Assembly (NCBI RefSeq): GCF_958979055.1
Contig: NC_084887.1
Location: 29,238,044-29,302,043 of the forward strand
From: Alnus glutinosa
Taxonomy: Eukaryota > Streptophyta > Magnoliopsida > Fagales > Betulaceae
Length of the DNA stretch: 64,000 nt
Direction of reading: 5' to 3'
Positions 1-7,727 of the stretch are shown one piece after another. The translations under genes were made by a program, and so were the position numbers. The notes beneath the pieces were generated by a model, which was not told the DNA's origin, ran no database searches, and saw only the letters and a program-made list of their open reading frames with translations. Each line of letters starts with the position of its first letter. Position 1 is the stretch's first letter.

Positions 1-300
1 CCCCGCCTCCAGGGCCTCATCCGACCACCACCTTCGAGGACTTTTGGCAACCTTCTGGACTGCCCGTTAGCCCTCCAACCACCTTCCCACAGTACTCCTC
101 CGACCACTTTTTGATAGCCATCCGACAACTTTTCAACACCTTCTGGCCACTTTCCAGCAGTCTTCCAGCCATTTTTGGCAGCCTTTTGACCACTTCCCGC
201 AATCCTCCGGCCATCTCAAGCAACCTTCCTTTAGCCAACTCCAACAACCTCCCCCGACAGCCTCCCACAAGCAAGCTTACTTGCGCAACATTGCTCGCAT
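1..300. repeat. Degenerate short tandem repeat, C-rich on the + strand
   Basis: The first 250-300 bases are built from loosely repeated units of about 14-17 bases of the kind 'cagccttccggccatct' and 'caaccttctggccac'. The period is near but not exactly a multiple of three, so both strands stay open for 80 codons or more. The minus-strand translation is a monotonous Leu/Gly/Arg series. I read this as repeat DNA and not as a gene; neither translation has a recognisable domain. It runs into the possible retroelement end described next. Confidence 0.5.
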
Positions 301-760
301 CACACTGGATCCTTTCCTATCTTAGTTCACGAACAACTTATCTCTCGTGCCACAAATGATCATGATCATATTCATCATCGATTTTAAAGGCCAAGCTCAC
401 GCTCAGATTTTAGTGTTGTCCACACCAAATTTAGCCCAGCAAAAATTTCCTTTCTTTTACATCGTGAATTGAGGAGGGATGTTAAAATATTTTATATTAT
501 TCAGTTTTCTTGTAGGTTTATTCAATACCTTACTTATTCTAAGGTTTCTTGTTCATCACTCTAGCCTCTCTAGAAATACAAACTATTGTAACACATCCAA
601 ATATACTTAAATATACATATATAAAAGACCCCCTAACACTTCATCGCTTCTCTCTTCGCTTCAGCTGCTTTCTTTCTTCTTCTTTTTTCTCTTTCATATC
701 ATGTCATCATATAATTCTCTAAAGCTGAAAACAATTTTGAGTGTTTTGTAAATATTTTAT
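300..760 (+). mobile_element. Possible 3' end of an LTR retrotransposon
   Basis: A purine tract ('gaggaggga', 471-479) is followed at once by TGTTAAAATATT at 480, the arrangement of a polypurine tract and the first bases of a 3' LTR. About 150 bases further on a TATA-like 'atatataaaag' (about 618-628) is followed by a pyrimidine-rich stretch, as in an LTR promoter. No polyprotein domain can be read upstream and I cannot place the LTR's other end. The call rests on layout only; it could be an unrelated AT-rich spacer. Confidence 0.3.
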
Positions 761-1053
761 ATTTTGAACGTTTTGTTAATGCTTTTATTTATTTATTTAT
801 TTATTTTGTTAAAAAGCCAAAAGTAAAACTAAAAGGCAATGTCAAACGAACTTGATATTGCTTAATTTTTTTCAACTGAATAATGATGTTTTCTCGTTCA
901 AAGAAGATTGCTGAGAAGGTTGTCAAAGATACCCCACATCTTACAAGGCAGTTTCCATTCTCTTTATGAAAATCTGTTATCCCGTCTCCACCTCCTCAGG
1001 GCTTGAATTGGACAACCATAACTGAATTTTTTAGTTGGAATTGGATGATTAAG

Positions 1054-1168
1054 TGTTACGGAAATTAGGAGGGGATTAGAATTTTAGTTAATAAGGACTA
1101 TTAGATTTATCATTAGTTGACTTTTTTATTTTCTTATCTTATCTTATGGTAAATGTCTATTTAAATAT
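1054..1168 (+). repeat. LTR-like repeat, copy A
   Basis: Starts TGTTAC and contains 'attaggaggggattagaat', 'tttagttaataagga' and 'gtctatttaaa'. The same words occur in the same order and orientation at 4016-4160 (copy B), about 2.96 kb away. The TG start and a TATA-like 'tatttaaa' near the end suggest an LTR. Copy B follows a G-rich tract, while copy A does not follow an obvious primer-binding site or polypurine tract. The two copies bracket the mitochondrial insert. Confidence 0.45.
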
Positions 1169-1545
1169 ACATGCGGATGCGGATGCGGATGTGGACGAGG
1201 ATGCAGTTATTTGTAATATTTATATTCATATCACTTTTAGATGAGTAATTCTACATGTGATGTAAATGTCCATAAAGTGTCCATTAAATAATGAGGTGGC
1301 TTTTAAAATCATCATTTGATCAAATTCACTATTTGATCAATTACATACCCAGTAGTGATTTTAAAAACCACATTATTATTTGATGGACACCTATATGACA
1401 TGTAGAATTACTCATTTTAGATATCTACATCCGTAATATTTATGAATATAAATATTACAAATAACTGCATCCTCATCCACATCAACATCCGCATCCACAT
1501 GTACATTCATAAAGATATAGTCCACGCACATATGATGGTACGACC
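1165..1545. repeat. Inverted repeat around the 173-bp MITE; third copy at 3182-3280
   Basis: A GGATGC-rich segment followed by 'gttatttgtaatatttata' (1169-1230) recurs inverted at about 1437-1510, so the small MITE sits inside a larger foldback. A further copy of the right arm lies at 3182-3280 in the same orientation as 1437-1545. It shares 'gaatataaatatt', 'aataactgcatcc', 'ataaagata.agtcca' and 'atggtacgaccc'. The 1437 and 3182 copies flank the mitochondrial insert as direct repeats of about 100 bp. Confidence 0.6.
1242..1414. mobile_element. Foldback MITE, 173 bp, TSD ttttaga
   Basis: The element begins tgagtaattctacatgt and ends acatgtagaattactca, so the ends are exact inverted repeats. 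The complementarity continues inward for about 75 bases with mismatches (for example 'gtccattaaataatgaggtgg' roughly mirrors 'ccacattattatttgatggac', each given here only in part as the arm core). A 7-base direct repeat, ttttaga, lies at 1235-1241 and 1415-1421. It has no coding capacity, and the superfamily is uncertain because a 7-bp duplication does not point to one family. Confidence 0.75.
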
Positions 1546-2282
1546 CTTGCACGCATCTGTGATCGACCCGATTGTGTAAGGGGGAGGAGAACAAGAGAGG
1601 TCAACTAAAGTGGAAGCCAAACGACGAGGCCAAAAATCTGTGATCGATCCGAAGAACCACTGCCAGATACGATTATGCTTCCCCTTCGTACTACCAAAAA
1701 ATGAGATTCTTCTTCGGCTTTCTTTCAACTTAAGAAGGTTGCGGTGAGAATGAGGATCACTTCAGAACTCTAGGAGAATGGGTGTTTTAGGGCGGGATCT
1801 AAAAGCTCTCCAGTGCTTTTGGCTTTCTCAGGGCCGTGTGAAGCTTAGCTTGCTTTAGCAGCCACGTGATGATTCAAGTTCGTGGTAGGCGTAGGAGCTG
1901 GGCCAAGTGGTAGCGAAGCTCAGGTGGTGATGCAAGTGCGCGGTGAGCGTAGTAGCCCCCTCGGGCATGCTTCTTGTACAACCAAGCGAAGAGCTAGTGA
2001 GGGCCGAAATGGAATATCGTATTTAGTGTAGAAGTGGGTTTCGTCTCATTTTCCGGAAAGCTGGTTATACTATTCCACTTTAGCTTAGCTAATGATGAAA
2101 CATGATCTGGATTTGTCTGCAGATGATGATGATGTCCACTCTTGGCTCGATGCGCTTAACGAAAGGGAACTCTCTAGATTAAGAAAGAATTTCTTTCGTA
2201 ATTAAGCAACATCCTTTAAATGAGTAGGGGTGCACCGAACTGCTGATGAATAATAGGTACCCCCACCCCAAGCAGAGTTAGT

Positions 2283-2316
2283 GAGCCATGTAATAGGCGA
2301 CCATTTCGTGCGGTTC
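2283..2316 (+). other. Group II intron domain V remnant (nad5 intron upstream of exon 4)
   Basis: A 34-base segment starts GAGCC and ends CGGTTC, the length and end sequences of group II intron domain V. The strands can pair to a hairpin with a central asymmetric bulge. It is followed by about 50 bases that can hold domain VI and an intron end at about 2366, directly before the nad5 exon. In the living organelle gene this intron is trans-spliced. Here it is a fossil inside the nuclear insert. Confidence 0.7.
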
Positions 2317-2366
2317 AGGGGACACTTGAGTCAGCCACTGATGCCCGACTGTGTCTTGACCCCTAT

Positions 2367-2761
2367 CAAATTTTTGGGCCAATTCCCCCTTCGTACTACC
2401 AAAAAGTGAGATTCTTGCCGAATTCGAGTTTGCTGCTCCAACCATTACCTAACTAATACCTATTATGTTTAGTACTTCTAGTGCTTCTGTTGTGTATAAT
2501 GTAAATCTCGTAGCGGATCAATTCCAATGAGCCTTTCAAACTAGTATTTTTTGTAATTGACTCTATAGCTTCTTCAATAAATGTTGGCTCTTCGATCCAG
2601 TTTTGAATGACTTGCTAGTCAGATCGTTTCTGCGTTTCGGATATGAAGTCTCATTTGAAGCTTTAGACAAAGGTGCTATTGAGATAATGGGCCCTTATAG
2701 TATCTCGTACACATTCCGACGATTGGCCGATCAAATAAATCAACTTCAAAGTGGATTTGTT
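2367..2761 (+). pseudogene. nad5: nad5 exon 4 pseudogene (NADH dehydrogenase subunit 5, mitochondrial origin)
   Basis: Conceptual translation gives the C-terminal part of plant mitochondrial NAD5, a proton-pumping subunit of complex I. Readable landmarks are [31 protein letters not shown] and a closing QLQSGFV. The exon is interrupted: TAA near 2450 where the family has Lys, TGA near 2528 and near 2560 where it has Arg (CGA), and an extra G near 2376 that shifts the frame. The two CGA-to-TGA changes fit deamination of methylated CpG in nuclear DNA. The 3' boundary is sharp: GTT at 2759-2761 is followed by GTGCG, a group II intron start. The length of 395 bases agrees with the known size of this exon as I recall it. 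No final exon is present. Confidence 0.85.
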
Positions 2762-3130
2762 GTGCGAAGAGTGCGTTATAAACTGTGGCCGCCTGCCGCG
2801 GGGGCGGGGGGGGGGGGGGTTTCTCTGTTGTGGGTAAACGGGAAACCCGACTCTACGAACCTGAGGAAAGGCTACACAGCAGTAGTAAGGGCGTTAAGAC
2901 CAGAGCTTTTTGTAGTGCTAGTAGAAATGCAAGTGAATGAATCCCATCCACTAGCGAGTGAAGTGCTTACGCCCCTTTAGAGATAGGGGCAAGCGTTAGC
3001 TTTAATAATATAATAGAAAGGTTAAGGGGTTGAGAAGCTGTTGCTTACTGTCTACTTCGCGAGCCTTCACTGCCTCGTTCTATAACTTCCCTTCTTTCGT
3101 CCGTCCACAAGGCTGTAAAAAGAGAGAAAG
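2762..3130 (+). other. 5' part of nad5 intron 4 (group II), with a G homopolymer
   Basis: It begins GTGCGAAGAGTGCG, the group II 5' splice-site consensus, immediately after the nad5 exon. A run of 14 G lies at 2806-2819. A long open frame continues from the exon through this region to 2980, but this is read-through of intron sequence and not protein. The later part (about 2990-3110) is unassigned but keeps the mitochondrial-like composition. Confidence 0.6.
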
Positions 3131-3489
3131 GTAAGAAAGGTCAGACCAATCCCATTATATATATATATATATATACATAAGTGATATGAATATAAATATT
3201 GTAAATAACTGCATCCGCATCTGAATGTACATTTATAAAGATAAAGTCCAAACAGCTAGATATTAATGGTACGACCCTAACACACATCACAATCAAAATC
3301 ACCGACGACTCATTCCACCACGTTGAAGCACCATTTCCACAAGCAATCATATTCCCACACCAATCACCACCAGAAAAACAATCATCTAAAACATCAACAA
3401 TCATATAAAAACACCCACAAAAGCATATTATTTCAAATTTCAACCCTATCAAGACCTAAAGCCACTGGGGTACATGAATAAGATTGTTG

Positions 3490-4015
3490 GGATTTGTTTA
3501 GTTCATTTTTATTTTATCATTTCTTCATGTCTCAGCGGTGACTCATCAAATTGTGAAGGCAGCAACCCTCAGCTGCCACGAGGAATGAAGAGTCTTTCTA
3601 GGACCTTGGAGACAAGGTTTATTCAAAGGATAAATATATTTTAGCCCCCCAAACTACCACCCTTTCTCCGGATGGCCCCCCAAACTACCAATGCTTAGAT
3701 TCTGGCCCCCCAAACTACAACTTTCTGATTTTTTGGCCCCATCCGTCTATTTATGCCGTCAATTCTAACAGAAATTGGACAAAATCCCGAAAATACCCCT
3801 CCCTTAACTATGAGAATTTCAAAGTGTAGGAGGGGTATTTTCGGATTTCTGTTTAGAATTGACGGCATAAATGGACGGATGGGGCCAAAAAATCAGAAAG
3901 TGGTAGTTTGAGGGGCCAGAATCTAAGCATTGGTAGTTTGGGGGGCCATCTGGAGAAATGGTGGTAGTTTGGGGGGTTAAAATATATTTATCCCTTTATT
4001 CAAAGTGGGGTGAAA
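3490..4015 (+). mobile_element. Retrotransposon internal remnant interrupted by a MITE
   Basis: Sequence before the MITE (about 3540-3617), joined to the sequence after it (4004-4015), can be read as a polyprotein tail of the 'DKV...KWGEML' kind. This is followed by a G-rich tract and then TGTTAC, the start of LTR-like copy B. Many plant Ty3/gypsy polyproteins end in a similar short acidic/basic tail just before the LTR. The match is short and broken, so this is an inference from position and wording, not a domain identification. Confidence 0.3.
3627..3994. mobile_element. MULE-type MITE, 368 bp, 9-bp TSD tttattcaa
   Basis: Two arms of about 165 bases are near-perfect inverted repeats, starting aggataaatatatttta and ending taaaatatatttatccc. 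They contain repeated 'ccccccaaactacca' blocks. The loop is only about 30 bases. Direct repeats tttattcaa at 3618-3626 and 3995-4003 are the 9-bp duplication typical of Mutator-like elements, and the long terminal inverted repeat agrees. It is non-coding and inserted into the retrotransposon remnant. The arms differ at few positions, which suggests a fairly young insertion. Confidence 0.85.
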
Positions 4016-4200
4016 TGTTACATGAATTAGGAGGGGATTAGAATTTGTAATGAAGAAAAATTTTAGTTAATAAGGATTTTTAGTTATCAATTAGGATGTC
4101 ATTAGTTTTATTAGATTGTGTTTTCTATTTTATCCTATTATAAGTGTCTATTTAAAGTAACCGGAAAGTTAATAAAATGACCAGAAAATTTTATTTTCAA
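4016..4200 (+). repeat. LTR-like repeat, copy B
   Basis: Begins TGTTACATGAATTAGG after a G-rich tract and repeats the word order of copy A at 1054, with a short extra segment ('gtaatgaagaaaa') and a longer middle. 'gtctatttaaag' near 4148 could serve as the TATA region. Divergence from copy A is substantial. If the two are LTRs of one element, that element is old, and the mitochondrial insert and two MITEs lie between them. Confidence 0.45.
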
Positions 4201-4925
4201 ATGTGAGTTTGAAAGATGTCTAAACTTTTTCTAAGAATCAATCCAATCTTAAGGCTGTCAATTTTTTATACAATCCATGAACTCACACAAAATTAAAGAA
4301 TTATGGCTAAGGAGTCTGATCCATTTAATTAAATGAGTCGGGTTAGAGTTGAGCTATATAATTTACAGCATGCTTTGACATAACTTGAACTTGACATGCG
4401 ACGTCATGCGAACAGGAATTGTCATTCCTACCCAATCTATCATGTTATGAATAAATTCTCCATAAATTTTCAGAACATTAAGATGCTTGTATATTATGTT
4501 ATGTTACAAGATTCATGTCCCTTTCGTTCTATTTTGAAATAAAGTGTCTCAACTAATTCGATCCCTTGCATGGAAACTTTTTTTTTTTACTATAATTTGA
4601 CAAATCATTTGGATATTGATGAAAATGAGAAATAAGTGCATGCATTACTCTCTCTGGTCGGCTCAGACACTGAAAACGACAATCAAACATAAACACATGG
4701 ATCAACTCTGTTTAACCTTAACCATGTCTGCTATCAGAAGCAACAGTCCTCCACGTCATCTCCAGCCAACCGTATATGTGCGTTTTCAAACCCAAAACTC
4801 ACCCAGTCAACGGTCAGCATCATCGAGCATAGTCAATCCAACTCCTCTCTGCATTCCCCAATCACCAAATACCCAGTTCTTGATTTTGCTAACAAATCAG
4901 AAACCAGTTTCCAATTTCCCAATCC
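4200..4925. other. Spacer upstream of the LysM-kinase fragment
   Basis: AT-rich DNA without a recognisable gene. An open frame of 104 codons at 4616-4930 has no domain and low-complexity Ser/Pro/Gln content. Its place just before the signal-peptide-like start of the LysM fragment suggests it is ancestral 5' leader or promoter of that gene. Confidence 0.4.
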
Positions 4926-4927
4926 AA

Positions 4928-5185
4928 TGAAACCCAAGCTGGGGTTTCAGGTTTCTGCTATTGGTCTCAGTTTTCTGTTCCATACCCGAATCCAAATGTA
5001 GCAAAGGATGTGGTTTAGCTTTAGCTTCATACTACGAGTGGCAGGGCTCAAATCTCACAATCATAGCTGAGGTTTTGTAATCTGACCTTAATATTATACC
5101 TGATACTATTGTAAGCTACAACAAGCAGAAGATACCCAGCAAAGACACTGTTCGTTCAACAGGATATAAGAATCAATGTCTGTAC
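4928..5185 (+). pseudogene. LysM receptor-like kinase fragment (CERK1/LYK type), first exon only
   Basis: ATG at 4928 opens MKPKLGF. After a one-base frame change a hydrophobic signal peptide follows (FLLLVSVFCSIPESKC). Then comes mature sequence of the CERK1 type: CSKGCGLALASYYEWQGSNL, TIIAEVL, a stop codon, SDLNIIPDTIVSYNKQKIP and SKDTV. This is the N-terminal Cys motif and first LysM of chitin-receptor kinases, which bind chitin fragments at the cell surface. The frame is broken by the shift near 4950 and a TAA near 5078. Homology fades after about 5160, before the second and third LysM, and no LYK kinase exon follows. It is a dead partial copy. The kinase gene at 6.3-7.7 kb belongs to a different family. 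Confidence 0.75.
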
Positions 5186-5674
5186 TTGTTGGTCAGGGCC
5201 GGGTTGCAATTCTTGTTGTCGTCTTGTTTAAATTTAAGAACTTGTCCAAAGACTTAAGTCTTGTGTATAGATGGAATTTGCATTCCTTGTTGCAATTGTT
5301 AATTTGAAGTGTTTATTGTGTTTGGTGGCTGGGGGTTTTTGCAGCTACTTTGTATTGTAGTTGCTGTGTAACAGCTTGCTTCATTGTTTGCTGCAGTTTT
5401 TTAGTTTCTGTGTTTTGTAGCTTCTATTTGCTACTTTTTAGGTGCTTCTGTGTTCTGCTTTGTTAATGCAGAAGTGGTGTCCTAGTTTCTTGGACTAGTT
5501 CCAGTTTTTACTGAAGGGTAGTTATGTTGTGTTCTTGCTTATATATAAAAGTTTTGATTCATCTAAAAAAAATTTAATTAATTTATAAAAAAACAGTGAA
5601 TTCAAACTCCTATTCTATAAGTAAGGTTCACATGCACATCCTTCATGAGAATTCTAATTTCTACATAATTTTTT
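5186..5674. other. Spacer, T/G-rich, no gene seen
   Basis: The region is T- and G-rich on the + strand with words such as 'gtttctgtgttttgtagcttc' in loose repetition. It resembles a transcript tail or retroelement 3' region. It holds no open frame of note and ends at the next MITE's duplication. Confidence 0.3.
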
Positions 5675-6169
5675 GGGAAAAGTACACATGCCCTTCTTAA
5701 ACTACCATCCAATTGTTAACGTGTCTCTCAAACTACCAATTGTGTCAATGTAGCCCCTTAAACTATTAAACAATGTTAATGTGCCCCACAATGACAAAAA
5801 TATTCTTTATAAAATTATAAAAATTCTTAAATACAAAAAATTATTTTTTAAAAAAGTTATTAAAATTAAAGATTTTGTTTAATATAATTTCAGTTCAGGG
5901 CACCCCTTGAATTTTCTCTTTTCTTTTTTTTTTAAAAAAAAAAATTAAAATATATATATATTTAGTTTTTTTTTACCGAATTTATAAAGATATATTTGTC
6001 TTGAAACTTTTATAGGGTTATTTTTATCGTCTTGTTGGCTTTAGGTGGATATTGACATTTTTTTGTAGTTATAAAGGGGGGGACATTGATACTATTGATA
6101 GTTTAGGACTTTGGAGGGCACATTAATAACAATAGAGTGCTAGTTTGAAAAGGTATGTGTACTTCTCTC
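5675..6169. mobile_element. MULE-type MITE, about 495 bp, 9-bp TSD taatttttt
   Basis: Left arm starts gggaaaagtacacatgccc and right arm ends ggtatgtgtacttctctc. The arms remain complementary for about 100 bases, including 'aaactacca', 'attgttaa' and 'ttgtgtcaatg'-type words. Direct repeats taatttttt at 5666-5674 and 6170-6178 fit the 9-bp duplication of Mutator-like elements. The centre is A/T homopolymer-rich and non-coding. A second, less complete member of the family lies at about 11325-11885. Confidence 0.75.
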
Positions 6170-6305
6170 TAATTTTTTTTTTTTTTTTTCTTTTATACTT
6201 TCATGACCTCTCTTCCCACACTCATTTTTAGTCGTAACAATGTGATCGTCATGTAAGTACCAAAAAAAAAAAAGGGAGAACTCTAACTTTGTGTTCTTTT
6301 TGCAG

Positions 6306-7727
6306 AATCGAAGGTCAATCCGTTGCTGAAAATTGTATTTGGTATGAGGATCAATATTGTACAAAAGCTATTCTAGTTTCTTTCTTTCTTGCTTTTTTTT
6401 TTTTGATGAATTCTTTCTTTCTTTCTTTCTTGCTTGCTCTAACATATAATGAATAGGCATTATATATCTTTTGGTATGTTTCAGAAGAGAATACCATTTC
6501 TGCAATACATTATTTTATTTCTTTTCTTCTTTCAGTGCTCTAATATTGAAATACATGACTAATTAAGACTATTCTTTGCAAGCAGGCATTTCTGGAGCTG
6601 TGGCTGGGATTGTAGTAATCTCTTTTATGATTATCTACAGCCTTAAGAGAAGGCACTTCTCAAGTAACGCAATGGTCTGCTGTAAAAGTGGTGCAAATAA
6701 CTTTCAAATCACTAATGAGGAATTCGTAAAGAAGTACGGATCAATAGCCCCAAAGCGATATACTTATTCAGATGTGAAGAAATTGACCAACTCATTCAAA
6801 GAAAAAGTAGGACAAGGAGGATACGGTGTTGTATACAAAGGGAAGCTACCTGATGGGCGTATGGTGGCAGTGAAAATCCTGAGCGCGTCCAAAGGTAATG
6901 GAGAAGAATTTATCAACGAAGTGGCTAGCATTAGTAGAACATCCCATGTTAATATAGTCACTCTTCTAGGTTTTTGCTACGAGAAGACTAAAAGAGCTCT
7001 AATCTATGAATTCATGCCAAATAGATCTCTTGATAAGTTCATATATGATAAAGGACATCCAAGTACAAATCATCACTTGGACAGCAACTCTATGTTCCAA
7101 ATTGCAGTTGGCATTGCTCGAGGACTAGAATACTTGCACCGTGGATGTAACACAAGGATCCTACATTTTGACATAAAACCACACAATATACTTTTGGATG
7201 AGGATTTGTGCCCAAAAATCTCTGATTTTGGCCTTGCTAAACTATGCAAAACAAAAGAGAGCATTGTTTCAATGACGGGCATGAGAGGGACTGCAGGATA
7301 TATTGCACCAGAAGTCTTTAGTCGGTACTTTGGTGGGGTTTCCCACAAGTCTGATGTCTACAGCTACGGAATGTTGGTTTTAGAAATGGTTGGAGCAAGA
7401 AAAGAATTTGATAATGAACTCTCTCAAACCAGCGAGACATATTTTCCACATGGGATTTATAACAAACTTGAACAGGGTGAGAGTTTTGTAACTTTGGGAG
7501 ATATAACAGAGGAAGAAGAAGACAATACAATAAAAAAAATGGTAATGGTGAGTTTATGGTGCACTCAAACCAGTCCTTCAGATCGGCCATCAATGGGTAA
7601 GGTGATCGAGATGTTAGAAGGTAGCCTTCAATCCTTACAATTTCCACCAAAGCCTGTCATGCATTCACCTATGAGGTCACCTCAAGATTCTTCCACAAGT
7701 TCACAGTCACAGAATCCAACATTTTAA
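6306..7727 (+). CDS. LRK10-like receptor kinase, transmembrane and kinase part
   Basis: Serine/threonine receptor kinase of the LEAF RUST 10/LRK10L class, expected at the plasma membrane. The main exon is 6586-7727. A candidate 36-base exon at 6306-6341 (acceptor ttgcag, donor gtatga) keeps the frame and supplies the start of the membrane segment, giving [20 protein letters not shown]. Kinase motifs: [16 protein letters not shown], Glu in [35 protein letters not shown] and the Arg of DRPSM. The catalytic loop has HFD in place of HRD, so it is a non-RD kinase, as is usual for this class. Two-thirds of the normal protein, the Cys-rich GUB_WAK and WAK-associated ectodomain, is not seen upstream, where a MITE and a LysM fragment lie. 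Either the ectodomain exon is far upstream or the gene is truncated. No ATG is assigned. Confidence 0.85.

Larger units (their letters stand above)
1660..3130 (+). other. Nuclear insert of mitochondrial DNA (NUMT) from the nad5 locus
   Basis: The segment differs in composition from its AT-rich surroundings and holds, in order, the 3' part of a group II intron, a nad5 exon, and the 5' start of the next group II intron. This is the organisation around the fourth nad5 exon of flowering-plant mitochondria, where the upstream intron is trans-spliced. The reading frame is broken by at least three stop codons and a one-base insertion, so it is not functional. The surrounding nuclear repeats rule out the window being mitochondrial. 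Ends are approximate: the left limit lies between about 1550 and 1740, and the right limit near 3130, where '(ta)n' and nuclear repeat begin. Confidence 0.8.

Noticed and set aside
17-274. 85-codon minus-strand open frame
   Set aside because: It is the translation of a short degenerate repeat; the opposite strand is open as well, and there is no domain.
2765-2980. Continuation of the nad5 frame as a novel protein extension
   Set aside because: It begins exactly at a group II intron start (GTGCG) and is intron sequence that stays open by chance.
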